Positions 7,918 to 16,429 of a stretch of DNA of 34,074 bases are shown here, piece after piece. The translations under genes were made by a program, and so were the position numbers. The notes under the pieces were generated by a model that saw only the letters and a program-made list of their open reading frames with translations, had not been told where the DNA came from and did not search any database. The stretch is from Clostridia bacterium (GTDB lineage Bacteria; Bacillota; Clostridia; Lutisporales; Lutisporaceae). The stretch lies in assembly GCA_029239905.1 (NCBI GenBank), contig JARBUB010000037.1, positions 1-34,074 on the forward strand, given 5' to 3'. Each line of letters begins with the position of its first letter. Positions within the stretch are counted from its first letter, which is position 1.

Positions 7918-8151
7918 ATGAGCTATGTAGCTAAAACTGATAAGGTCCGACCTGTGGAGGAAGCTCCAAAGAAGAGAACAGGAATTCGGATACTTAAGGA
8001 TGTTCCCTATGAAGTGCTGGCTGCTGAATGCAGAGTATGCCAACTTCTGAAATTCAATAAAGGTTCTTGTGGAGGCAGGAGGGGGCAAAATATTTGTCTC
8101 GCGTTCAAAGAAAGTCCTTCAGCAAAATTAAGAGAGAAAGCATTTCAATAA
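7918..8151 (+). CDS. Hypothetical protein
   Basis: GAGAGGAGGTGTAAT before ATG 7918: MSYVAKTDKVRPVEEAPKKRTGIRILKDVPYEVLAAECRVCQLLKFNKG... Confidence 0.65.
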   Translation: MSYVAKTDKVRPVEEAPKKRTGIRILKDVPYEVLAAECRVCQLLKFNKGSCGGRRGQNICLAFKESPSAKLREKAFQ

Positions 8152-8355
8152 CTTAAGGTGGGCAGGCGGCAGCTATCTACCGCCAATACATAATAGAACA
8201 GCATAGATATGAATACATTAAAATAGTTTGGGGTGGGAAGCCCAAAAGATTTGATTTATTTAATTTTATCAATAGTGGTAGTTATAAATAAATTCCCTTT
8301 TTATAACAATTTCATATAGATTTCAAGAACTTTATACAGAGGGGAGGTGTGGATA

Positions 8356-8874
8356 ATGTGCATGGCTGATCGTATTAGAGAGGCAAGATTAAGCAATAAT
8401 TTGTCTCAAGCTGAGCTGGCAAGGATGCTTCATATATCACAGCCAATGATTTCTGATATCGAAGCAGGCAAAAAACCTGCCCCAGCCGATATCGTCTCAA
8501 GAATACCTTTAGTGCTGGATGATGCAAAGGCGAAAGCTGAACTTTCTTATGAAACAGGCAGTGAGTTTTTTAATGTGCCGTTGCTTAAAAATGTGGATGA
8601 CAATCCTAAGAATGTGCTTGAAGTGCTGACTACTGAAATGTTCGAAGCCGGCAAAGGCATTCAAACAATTAAGACTCTATTAACAAATAAAAAGCCAGGT
8701 AGCAGTTTAACTGATGAGCTAAGGGAGCAAATATATGAACAAGAAGAGCAAATTGCAGATTTATATGTAGCATTAAAGATGCATTTCACTAGCATGGATG
8801 AAGCATATGGCATAAAGCTCAAGGACATCGAGAAAAGAACCAATGCAAAGCTAAAGAGAAAGGGGTATGTGTAA
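8356..8874 (+). CDS. XRE-family HTH protein with C-terminal coiled coil
   Basis: RIREARLSNNLSQAELARMLHISQPMISDIEAGKKPAP; GGGGAGG before ATG 8356. Confidence 0.8.
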   Translation: MCMADRIREARLSNNLSQAELARMLHISQPMISDIEAGKKPAPADIVSRIPLVLDDAKAKAELSYETGSEFFNVPLLKNVDDNPKNVLEVLTTEMFEAGKGIQTIKTLLTNKKPGSSLTDELREQIYEQEEQIADLYVALKMHFTSMDEAYGIKLKDIEKRTNAKLKRKGYV

Positions 8875-8875
8875 A

Positions 8876-9109
8876 ATGAGGACAAGCCGTATGTACCTGA
8901 TTGTATTACTACTAGGATTACTACTTACACCTTATGCAGTTAAAGCAGCTTATATTCAGAGAGGGTATTTTGCAGTAGGTGGAGAGCTATTTGTACCATT
9001 TTTATTTGTCATATTATTAGCCCTGGGTAAAGAAATAAAGAGAGTGCTTCCAGAGCATAAAAAAAGCACACAAGACTGTGCGCAAACTAAAATTATATCG
9101 TTGAATTAA
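8876..9109 (+). CDS. Small membrane protein
   Basis: MRTSRMYLIVLLLGLLLTPYAVKA...LFVPFLFVILLALGKEIKRV; two hydrophobic segments. Confidence 0.6.
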   Translation: MRTSRMYLIVLLLGLLLTPYAVKAAYIQRGYFAVGGELFVPFLFVILLALGKEIKRVLPEHKKSTQDCAQTKIISLN

Positions 9110-9190
9110 GTATAACAAAGTACATAAGTAAAATCAATAGGTAGAAGAGCTCTGCCTATTGATTTAAATTACCTTATTTTAAGGGAGTGA

Positions 9191-9553
9191 ATGTATATGC
9201 TAGAAAAAGCGAGAAAAAAACTTCTCGATGAGATAGGAAAAGATAATGGATATAAGAAGATAATCGGTGATTTCCTGCTCCAACAGTTAGATGCAAATCC
9301 AGGATCAGCTGATATGATTCTTAAGGGTAACAAGTCAATTAAAGGTGCCATGGAAGCTATGAAAGCTGAGGCGCGGAAGATTCAAAAGGATGGCTGCGGG
9401 GTCCTGACTGATGATGAGGGTTTTGCAATTGTCCTTGAATACTTTGATATTCCAATGGCTAGGGTTACGAAACCTATACTGCAGGTGGTCAAACCCACAG
9501 TGGCTGAAACAACTAAATTCGATGTCAATCTGGAGGATCTGTTAAATGGATGA
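9191..9553 (+). CDS. PcfK-like family protein
   Basis: LLQQLDANPGSADMILKGNKSIKGAMEAMKAEARK...DDEGFAIVLEYF; directly precedes PcfJ-like gene. Confidence 0.7.
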   Translation: MYMLEKARKKLLDEIGKDNGYKKIIGDFLLQQLDANPGSADMILKGNKSIKGAMEAMKAEARKIQKDGCGVLTDDEGFAIVLEYFDIPMARVTKPILQVVKPTVAETTKFDVNLEDLLNG

Positions 9554-11165
9554 GAAGGTGAAAGCTTATATTCAACATTTCAATGATGGATACAGCCAAG
9601 AAATTATTGACTATGCTACTAATGTGATGCTTGAAGAAAGCAGATACGTATTTGTAACTACAATCAAGAAACAACAGTATGGCTATTGCACACACTGCTA
9701 CAGCGAATTTAAAACCCATTTGAAGAAACCTACAGAAAGGCAGAAATCAGAAGTAGACCAGTGTGGGTGTCATGCAGCATATTACTACAATTCAGAATAC
9801 GAGAAACAGAAACACGGACAGTCTATGGAGTGCCCAGTATGCAAGAGTAAATGTAAAGTACGTTACTCAGGACTTGGGCACAGTAGGCTCTTGGATAGCT
9901 CATACTTTGTCTACTATGAAAAATCAGTATTGGATCCAAAAATAATCGTAGCGAGAGGCTTTTTAGCTTGGAGAGATTATACTGCGGACTATAAAAATGT
10001 AAAAACCAATTTACATACTGATTACTATTACATTTTCGAGTATAGCAAGGGCGGAAAAATGATCAAATGGATTGACAGGTGGCAGGCTCCATCGGGATGG
10101 GGATTCACGAAGACGGTATATTCAAGGTTACACAACCAGGCACCAAGTACTGTGACCGGGTATTCAAAAGAGAGCATCAAGACAGCTGTTAAAGACACAC
10201 CTTTTGCTTGGAGTGGCTGGGAGCTATGTGAATATGAAGACATGGTGAGATTCTTTGATTTCTATGCTAGGTATCCGGTTGTTGAGTATCTTAACAAGCT
10301 TGGCTACCGGAAGCTGATACTTAGCAGGCTTAAAGGTGATAACACTTTCAATACAATCAACTGGCGAGGCAAGACACTGTTAAAGGTATTCAAACTCACT
10401 GATGAAGAGTATCAGATGATTAAACAACAAAAGATTATACCGACCTTTTGGTTCCTGCACTTGATAAAACTAAATAAAGATAAGGGACTAGGGCTTAGCA
10501 TCATTGAAGTAAAACAACTGTCTGAAATGATTTATGGTATTGGCGAAATAGACACCATTGGAAGTATGACATGTGAAAGCTTCACATTCAAAGATGCAAT
10601 AAGGTATATATCAAAACAACTGAGAAATAGCAATCGCACATATTATGGAACCTCTAATGTCGTGAGGGATTGGATGGATTATAAACAGGAGTGTAAGAAA
10701 CTTAACATTGATACAAGTGAAATGAGGATTCTTTACCCAAATAATCTACATTCTGCTCATCAGAATACAAGTGCCCAAATAAAATACGCAGAGGACCTCG
10801 CACTGACAGAAAAGATTAAGGAGAGGTTGCCTGATCTAAAAAAATTCTCTTTTAAATACAATGGTTTGTTCATTAGGGCAGCTGTGAGTTCACAAGAGTT
10901 AGTAAATGAGGGAAAAGCTCTAAATCATTGTGTAGGACGCTATAGCAAAGACTATGCGGATGGAAAGACCAATATCTTACTGATAAGGAAAGAGAGAGAG
11001 CCAGATACTCCATTCTACACATTGGAAGTGCGTGGAACCACAATATACCAAACTAGGGGACTTCGCAACTGCGTAGCCACAGATGAGGTACAAGCTTTCG
11101 TTGATGAGTTCGAAGCTGAAGTGCTACTCAAGAAAAAGAAATCAAAAGTTAAGGTGCCGGCATAA
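9546..11165 (+). CDS. PcfJ-like protein
   Basis: Zinc-ribbon N-terminus (YCTHCYSEF...CPVCKSKC) and C-terminal ALNHCVGRYSKDYADGKTNILLIRK motif. Confidence 0.8.
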   Translation: MDEKVKAYIQHFNDGYSQEIIDYATNVMLEESRYVFVTTIKKQQYGYCTHCYSEFKTHLKKPTERQKSEVDQCGCHAAYYYNSEYEKQKHGQSMECPVCKSKCKVRYSGLGHSRLLDSSYFVYYEKSVLDPKIIVARGFLAWRDYTADYKNVKTNLHTDYYYIFEYSKGGKMIKWIDRWQAPSGWGFTKTVYSRLHNQAPSTVTGYSKESIKTAVKDTPFAWSGWELCEYEDMVRFFDFYARYPVVEYLNKLGYRKLILSRLKGDNTFNTINWRGKTLLKVFKLTDEEYQMIKQQKIIPTFWFLHLIKLNKDKGLGLSIIEVKQLSEMIYGIGEIDTIGSMTCESFTFKDAIRYISKQLRNSNRTYYGTSNVVRDWMDYKQECKKLNIDTSEMRILYPNNLHSAHQNTSAQIKYAEDLALTEKIKERLPDLKKFSFKYNGLFIRAAVSSQELVNEGKALNHCVGRYSKDYADGKTNILLIRKEREPDTPFYTLEVRGTTIYQTRGLRNCVATDEVQAFVDEFEAEVLLKKKKSKVKVPA

Positions 11166-11183
11166 CCGGAGAAAGGACAAAAG

Positions 11184-12134
11184 ATGAGTGATTTAGTTAT
11201 AAATAGAACCCCTGAACTGATAGCAGCTGAGATTAATAATATTAAGAATCAGACTAGGAAGATGGTTTTATATAACAGCATTGAAATAGGCCGTCGCCTA
11301 ACCGAGGCAAAGCAACTTGTATCTCATGGCGAGTGGGGCGGTTGGTTAGAAGCTTCAGTGGACTACTCGCAAAGAACCGCCTCAAATCTAATGAGGATAT
11401 TTGAAGAATATGGAGCTGATCAACTAACTCTTTTAGGGGATAATTCAAAATCGCAAGCGCTTGCCAATTTGAGCTATACGCAAGCAGTTGCATTGCTCGG
11501 AGTACCTGAAGAAGAGCGAGAAGAGTTCGTTGGAAAGCATGATATAGACAATATGAGCACCAGAGAGCTGCAGCAAGCCATAAAAGAAAGAGACGAGGCA
11601 GTTAAGAAGCTTAAGGATGCTATACAGACAGCGAAAGCTAAAGAAGATGAAGCTTCAAAGCTGCAGCAAGACCTTAAAAAAGAGCAAGAGCATTCAGTTG
11701 TTGAGATAACTCGACTTAGAAAATCCATAGAAGAACTGAAGGATAAAATCAAGGATGCTGAGGACTCAGGGAATGATGAAGAGATTGATGCCTTAAACGA
11801 TTCACTTAAGAAAACAGAGGATGATTTGAATTGGGCAAACAGTAGGATCCTTGAACTTGAGAAGCAGCTCAAAGAAAAACCCATCGAAGCTACTGTAGCA
11901 ACTATAGAAAAGGTACCAGAAGAAATTGAGAAAGAGCTTGAGGATTTAAGAAGAAAAGCTTTGGTTGGTGGAGCTGCTGAGAAATTTGCAATTTACTTTG
12001 ATGAGCTGGTTAAGGACTTCCAGAAGCTACTCGGAGTATTGGCCGAAATCGCCGGCACAGACGAAGAGAGCTATAGCAAATATAAGAATGCTATCAATGC
12101 TTTGCTTAGTAAAATGGGAGAGAAAGTCCTGTAA
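11184..12134 (+). CDS. DUF3102 domain protein
   Basis: IEIGRRLTEAKQLVSHGEWGGWLEASVDYSQRTASNLMRIFEEYG plus long coiled coil. Confidence 0.85.
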   Translation: MSDLVINRTPELIAAEINNIKNQTRKMVLYNSIEIGRRLTEAKQLVSHGEWGGWLEASVDYSQRTASNLMRIFEEYGADQLTLLGDNSKSQALANLSYTQAVALLGVPEEEREEFVGKHDIDNMSTRELQQAIKERDEAVKKLKDAIQTAKAKEDEASKLQQDLKKEQEHSVVEITRLRKSIEELKDKIKDAEDSGNDEEIDALNDSLKKTEDDLNWANSRILELEKQLKEKPIEATVATIEKVPEEIEKELEDLRRKALVGGAAEKFAIYFDELVKDFQKLLGVLAEIAGTDEESYSKYKNAINALLSKMGEKVL

Positions 12135-12161
12135 TGACTAAAATGCGAAGGAGTGAAATTG

Positions 12162-12422
12162 ATGAATAAACCTCATTGCTACGGAAAAATGGATTGGGTA
12201 TTAAAGTACTCAGAGGATGAAATACCAAGAACAAGTATTTGCTCTTGCAACTATACAAACAGTTGTTTAAGGATTACTAATAACAAAAGACAGGAAGTTA
12301 AATGCAACGAAGCTGAAAAAACTACCGAAAACAAATGTTTAGGGTATCAAATGTCAGAACATGATGATGAGCCAATAGAAAGATGCAAAGGGTGCAAAGA
12401 CAATATTTTTTATGAAGAATAG
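12162..12422 (+). CDS. Cysteine-rich small hypothetical protein
   Basis: MNKPHCYGKMDWVLKYSEDEIPRTSICSCNYTNSCLR...CKGCKDNIFYEE; RBS AAGGAG. Confidence 0.6.
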   Translation: MNKPHCYGKMDWVLKYSEDEIPRTSICSCNYTNSCLRITNNKRQEVKCNEAEKTTENKCLGYQMSEHDDEPIERCKGCKDNIFYEE

Positions 12423-12468
12423 TTACACATCACAAGATAGATATTCAATGAGATTGGAGGTTTTTGAA

Positions 12469-12810
12469 TTGGACAAAGACTGTATATACTATCTTAGTCA
12501 TCCATGCACAACTTTTGGAGATCCAGCTGCTAATAGATATGCAGCTGCTATATATGAACGTTGTTTAAGCGATATGCATCAAATCACTATGATAAATCCT
12601 ATTGTTATAATTCCTGTTAACACAGAAGACTCTGTTGCAATGATAATGTGCAGGAAGATGTTTGACGTATGCGGTGCAATAATTATGTGTCCAAATTGGG
12701 ACAAGTCCAAAGGCTGTAACGAAGAGTTTCAGTGGGCATTGCAGGATAACAAGCCAATATATATTTTGAATCAGGACTTAACTGTATTTCGATATGAGCT
12801 AGCAGGTTAA
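12469..12810 (+). CDS. DUF4406 / nucleoside 2-deoxyribosyltransferase-like protein
   Basis: CIYYLSHPCTTFGDPAANRYAAAIYERC...AIIMCPNWDKSKGCNEEFQWALQDNKPIYIL. TTG start at 12469 behind GGAGG preferred. Confidence 0.65.
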   Translation: MDKDCIYYLSHPCTTFGDPAANRYAAAIYERCLSDMHQITMINPIVIIPVNTEDSVAMIMCRKMFDVCGAIIMCPNWDKSKGCNEEFQWALQDNKPIYILNQDLTVFRYELAG

Positions 12811-12839
12811 GAAATTTTATAGTAAGAGGGTGATACAAA

Positions 12840-13835
12840 TTGCCTAATAGGATAATAAAAGAAAGCATCTGCATAAGCGAAGATATAGATGAATTGAGTC
12901 CTGAAGAAGAAGCTTTTTTTTATAGAATAATTGTGAATTGTGATGACTATGGAAGAATGGATGCAAGGACTCAAATTGTAAGAGCTAAGTGCTACCCTTT
13001 AAGGACAGATCGATTAAGTCTTGAAGTTATCGATAGTTGGCTGCTAGCACTTACAAAGAGATTAATTACTCTATATGAGGTTTGCGGAAAAAGATACCTT
13101 CAAGTAAATACCTGGGAAAGACATCAAAACATTAGGGCTAAAGAAAGCAAATTTCCGTCGATAGAAGAAGGTGATATTATAAACCTACATATGAATACGG
13201 ATGAATACATATGTAATCATGTGCAATCAAATGTTCCCGTATCTCGTATCTCGTATCTCGATACTCGTAACTCGATACTCGATAATATGTCTGCACCTGT
13301 CGGTACAGACGATTGCGCAAAGGCCTCGGCTGAGAAACCCAATTCAAAGGGTGGAGCGCAGAATGGAGATTCTGGCAAAGGCAAGAATGAGTATACAGAT
13401 GAGTTTGAGAAGTTTTGGAGCTACTATCCTCGTAAAACGGAGAAATCTGCTGCATTTAGCAAATGGAAGGCCAGGCTTAAGCAAAAGGTGTCAGCTGCGG
13501 ATATGATAAAGGCTGCACAAAACTATGCTGAAAAGTGTAAGCTAGAGGGCGCAGAAGAAAGATTCATAAAGCATGCGAAAACTTTCTTGGGTGAGAATAA
13601 ACCATTTGAAGAGTTTATAACGGGGACATCCATACAAAAGGCTGGTAAAGCATATCCTCTAGCAGGAAAAAGTAAGTCTAATGGATTTAATAATTTTACG
13701 CCAAGGGACTATGACCATAAAGACCTTGAAGAGAAGCTGCTAAAGAGGAGCAGTATCGAAAACCCAATGAGCGAGGAAGAATTTGAAAAGCTCATGGCAG
13801 ATCGTAGAGCAAGAGCAGAACTTAACGTTCAATAG
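12840..13835 (+). CDS. Phage replisome organiser / DnaD-like replication protein
   Basis: MPNRIIKESICISEDIDELSPEEEAFFYRIIVNCDDYGRMDARTQIVRAKCYPLR...VNTWERHQNIRAKESKFP; second domain FEKFWSYYPRKTEKSAAFSKWKARLK. Confidence 0.85.
   Translation: MPNRIIKESICISEDIDELSPEEEAFFYRIIVNCDDYGRMDARTQIVRAKCYPLRTDRLSLEVIDSWLLALTKRLITLYEVCGKRYLQVNTWERHQNIRAKESKFPSIEEGDIINLHMNTDEYICNHVQSNVPVSRISYLDTRNSILDNMSAPVGTDDCAKASAEKPNSKGGAQNGDSGKGKNEYTDEFEKFWSYYPRKTEKSAAFSKWKARLKQKVSAADMIKAAQNYAEKCKLEGAEERFIKHAKTFLGENKPFEEFITGTSIQKAGKAYPLAGKSKSNGFNNFTPRDYDHKDLEEKLLKRSSIENPMSEEEFEKLMADRRARAELNVQ
13238..13286 (+). repeat. Seven 7-bp tandem iteron-like repeats (CGTATCT/CGATACT) within the replication gene
   Basis: CGTATCT CGTATCT CGTATCT CGATACT CGTAACT CGATACT CGATAAT. 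Confidence 0.85.
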
Positions 13836-13851
13836 CAGAGGGGGAATGGAA

Positions 13852-14022
13852 TTGGACAATGATAAAAAGCAGCTTAAACGAAAGATAGTTGAAAGAGCAG
13901 GGGAGCTGGTGGACTGCATAGAGAAAATTGGAAAGTCTGACTACTTTGAAATCAATATCCGGCATGTAAACGGAGAAATAATTTCAAAGACGGAGTTTTC
14001 AGAGAAAGAAAAAATTAAGTAG
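13852..14022 (+). CDS. Small hypothetical protein
   Basis: AGAGGGGGAATGGAA before TTG 13852; LDNDKKQLKRKIVERAGELVDCIEKIGKSDYFEINIRHVNGEIISKTEF. Confidence 0.6.
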   Translation: MDNDKKQLKRKIVERAGELVDCIEKIGKSDYFEINIRHVNGEIISKTEFSEKEKIK

Positions 14023-14040
14023 GGCTGACCGAAGAGCGGA

Positions 14041-14075
14041 GGCACTATCCTTGGGAGGGGTAGTGCCTTTTATTA
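14041..14075 (+). terminator. Rho-independent terminator
   Basis: GGCACTATCC-TTGGGA-GGGGTAGTGCC followed by TTTTATTATT. Confidence 0.8.
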
Positions 14076-14117
14076 TTAGTAACTAGGAAATGAATACAAG
14101 AGAAGGGTGGGAGTCGC

Positions 14118-14552
14118 ATGGATTTTGGGTCATTCAAAAATTTGGTTTTACAGAGGGAAATGCATGAAAGATATCTAGAGATAGCAGAAGAAAATTATAA
14201 CTATTATAAGAAGCTGCTGCACAAGGATGCTCCACACGAAATAAGTAGTATCAGCTATGATGGCTTGCCAAGTGGGAACGGTAACGCTATGAGCTTAGAT
14301 CGAATATATATGTATCTTCAGAAATATGAGAGTATGATTGAACATGAAACATGGACCATTGAGAACTTGAAAAAGCTGGAGAAGGAAATACTGGCAAAGG
14401 TGATGCAGTTGGATGGTATTGATCAAAAGGTAGTTTACCTTAGAGACATAAAGGGAATGAAGCTGCAGGAGATTGCTGATGAGTTGAAATATACACTGGA
14501 TTATATAAAAGAAATTTCAAAGAGGAATAAAAACCCACTTTTTACCCACTGA
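14118..14552 (+). CDS. Sigma-70 region-4-like phage late transcription regulator (ArpU/RinA-like role)
   Basis: KVVYLRDIKGMKLQEIADELKYTLDYIKEISKR C-terminal HTH; position before packaging genes. Confidence 0.65.
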   Translation: MDFGSFKNLVLQREMHERYLEIAEENYNYYKKLLHKDAPHEISSISYDGLPSGNGNAMSLDRIYMYLQKYESMIEHETWTIENLKKLEKEILAKVMQLDGIDQKVVYLRDIKGMKLQEIADELKYTLDYIKEISKRNKNPLFTH

Positions 14553-14603
14553 CAATATTGACAAACTAAATTAATCTATAAAATAGAAGTACAATAAAAT
14601 TTA

Positions 14604-14629
14604 GCTCGGGCACATGCCCGGGCTTTTTA
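14604..14629 (+). terminator. Strong hairpin + T-tract
   Basis: GCTCGGGC-ACAT-GCCCGGGC-TTTTT. Confidence 0.8.
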
Positions 14630-14642
14630 ATTAGGTGATATT

Positions 14643-14810
14643 ATGAGTAAAAAGCTTGAAGTAAAAAAGCAAAAACTAATTGATTCAGAGGTCCAGAAAG
14701 AACGGTCTGATCACAAATGTACAGGCTGCTGGTGCGGAAGATGGTTGGAATACAAGTATTTTTGTTTAGTGCCTTTTTGTATTAAAGAAGATCAAAAAAA
14801 TTCAAGGTAG
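14643..14810 (+). CDS. Small Cys-containing protein (55 aa)
   Basis: MSKKLEVKKQKLIDSEVQKERSDHKCTGCWCGRWLEYKYFCLVPFCIKEDQKNSR. Confidence 0.5.
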   Translation: MSKKLEVKKQKLIDSEVQKERSDHKCTGCWCGRWLEYKYFCLVPFCIKEDQKNSR

Positions 14811-14820
14811 GTAGATTCAG

Positions 14821-15429
14821 ATGGTAAAGAAGAGACCAGCTAATCCGATAAAAGATGAAAAGTTGATACTGGATATCCAGGATTATTTGAAATATAAAGA
14901 TGAGAGAAATTTTGTTTTATTTGTCCTTGGGATATCAACTGGATATAGAGCTGGTGATCTTGTAATCCTGAAGTCAAGAGATATAAGAAAGGCTCTATCT
15001 GATGGCTATTTTGAAATTTTAGAAGGGAAAAAGATTCATAGCAAAAATATCCGGAAAGAAAATATTAAACCTAGAGTAGTAAAGATAATAGGAAATCTTG
15101 AGATAATATTAAAACGGTTTATTAAAGATAAAAAAGACTATGAATATATATTTCAATCAAGAAAAGGCTGCAACAAACATATAGAGGTCAGTAGAGTGAG
15201 CACTATATTAAGGGAAGCCGGGGAACAATTTGGTTTAAAAAATATAACAGCCCATTCTTTGAGAAAAACCTTTGCTTATCAGATCTATGTTGAAAGTAAT
15301 TATGATATCACTGTTGTTAAAGAGATGCTTGGTCATAGCAGCATTGAAGAAACTAAAGCATATATAGGCCTCGATAGAGAAACCTACGACAAATATACAG
15401 ATTCACTTAATAAGTTCATAAGAGCTTGA
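14821..15429 (+). CDS. Tyrosine recombinase (catalytic domain only)
   Basis: TGYRAGDLVILKSRDI, ITAHSLRKTFAYQIYVES, MLGHSSIEETKAYIGLDRETYDKY: R...HxLR...H...Y signature. Confidence 0.88.
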   Translation: MVKKRPANPIKDEKLILDIQDYLKYKDERNFVLFVLGISTGYRAGDLVILKSRDIRKALSDGYFEILEGKKIHSKNIRKENIKPRVVKIIGNLEIILKRFIKDKKDYEYIFQSRKGCNKHIEVSRVSTILREAGEQFGLKNITAHSLRKTFAYQIYVESNYDITVVKEMLGHSSIEETKAYIGLDRETYDKYTDSLNKFIRA

Positions 15430-15445
15430 GTGAATCTTATTTTTT
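15399..15445 (+). terminator. Terminator overlapping the end of the tyrosine recombinase gene
   Basis: AGATTCACT (15399-15407) / AGTGAATCT (15429-15437) stem followed by TATTTTTT. Confidence 0.6.
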
Positions 15446-15790
15446 AGGCTCGAATGTTTTATTTTTTAACTATTGAACATTAACATATAAAAATTATCGT
15501 GCATATATAAGAAGAGATTTTTAAAAATGAATGTTTGATTCCCTATGAAAATGCAACATTCAAAAAGTAGTGGAAGAATCAACTCAAAGCATTGATATAT
15601 TTAGCTTACAAGCACTTAGTGGTGAAAATTATAAAAAGAATATCAAAAACTGAAATTCTCAAACTGTCCTTTTTAAAGCGGATAAATGCCGAGAACAACT
15701 CAACTAAATTCATTTCAGTAAAGTTTATTGTATATTTTTATTAGAATTTATAGACAGTGAAAATGGACAGTTACATGTGGAGGAGAGGAT

Positions 15791-16429
15791 ATGGCTAAGG
15801 AAAGAAATCCAAACAGAGATAAAGCATTTGTTTTATACAAGGAGCATCATGGCAATATAACAATAATTAAAATAGCTGAGATGCTATCTGAAAAAGAAAG
15901 AAACGTTAGGTTCTGGAAAAGTGAAGATAAATGGGACGAGAACTATAACCCAAAAGGAGGAGCACCAAAGGGGAATCAGAATGCCGTTGGTAATAATGGT
16001 GGTGCTTCTGAGAGAAATCAAAATGCAAGAAAAGAAGGATGGTATTCAAAATATTATCCTACTGAGTCTAGAAACCTTATAAAAGAGGTTGAGGAAGCGG
16101 GAGGTTCTACCTTAGAAATACTTTGGGCTCAGATAATTACACAATGGGAATGGGAATTCCAGTTCGCTTGGGATAGACAAGCTACTTTTCTTAATTCTCA
16201 ATCAAGGGCAATGGCGCAATTGACAAGCATGATTAAGCGCTATGAAGAAATGCTTGTTACAAATAGAGATTTAATTACAGAAGAACAACGGTTAAGAGTT
16301 CAAAAGCTTAAGACAGAATTAAAGAATCCGGAGCTTAAGCATAGAATTAAGCATGACAATGAAAAGCTTAAGCTTGAGAAGGAAAAATTCAAGCATCAAA
16401 AAGCAATGAACAAAGAAAAGATGTGGTGA
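15791..16429 (+). CDS. Phage terminase small subunit-like protein (PBSX/phBC6A51 type)
   Basis: NITIIKIAEMLSEKERNVRFWKSEDKWD N-terminal HTH and GGAPKGNQNAVGNNGGASERNQNA segment typical of this group. Confidence 0.75.
   Translation: MAKERNPNRDKAFVLYKEHHGNITIIKIAEMLSEKERNVRFWKSEDKWDENYNPKGGAPKGNQNAVGNNGGASERNQNARKEGWYSKYYPTESRNLIKEVEEAGGSTLEILWAQIITQWEWEFQFAWDRQATFLNSQSRAMAQLTSMIKRYEEMLVTNRDLITEEQRLRVQKLKTELKNPELKHRIKHDNEKLKLEKEKFKHQKAMNKEKMW

Noticed and set aside
7696-8088. Minus-strand ORF of 130 aa
   Set aside because: Antisense to two better-supported small genes with good RBSs (7698-7853 and 7918-8151).
8165-8260. Two short GC hairpins in the 8152-8346 intergenic region (GGCGG...CCGCC and TTTGGG...CCCAAA)
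   Set aside because: Short stems with no clear T-tract; not enough to call a terminator or ncRNA.
11254-11884. Minus-strand ORFs 11254-11493 and 11474-11884
   Set aside because: Antisense to the DUF3102 gene; Ser/Leu-rich composition is typical of a reversed coiled-coil coding sequence.
13238-13286. Short repeats as a CRISPR array
   Set aside because: Repeats are only 7 bp with no spacers, and lie within an intact CDS.
13177-13506. ORFs 13177-13455 (-) and 13201-13506 (+)
   Set aside because: Out-of-frame or antisense within the replication gene; low plausibility.
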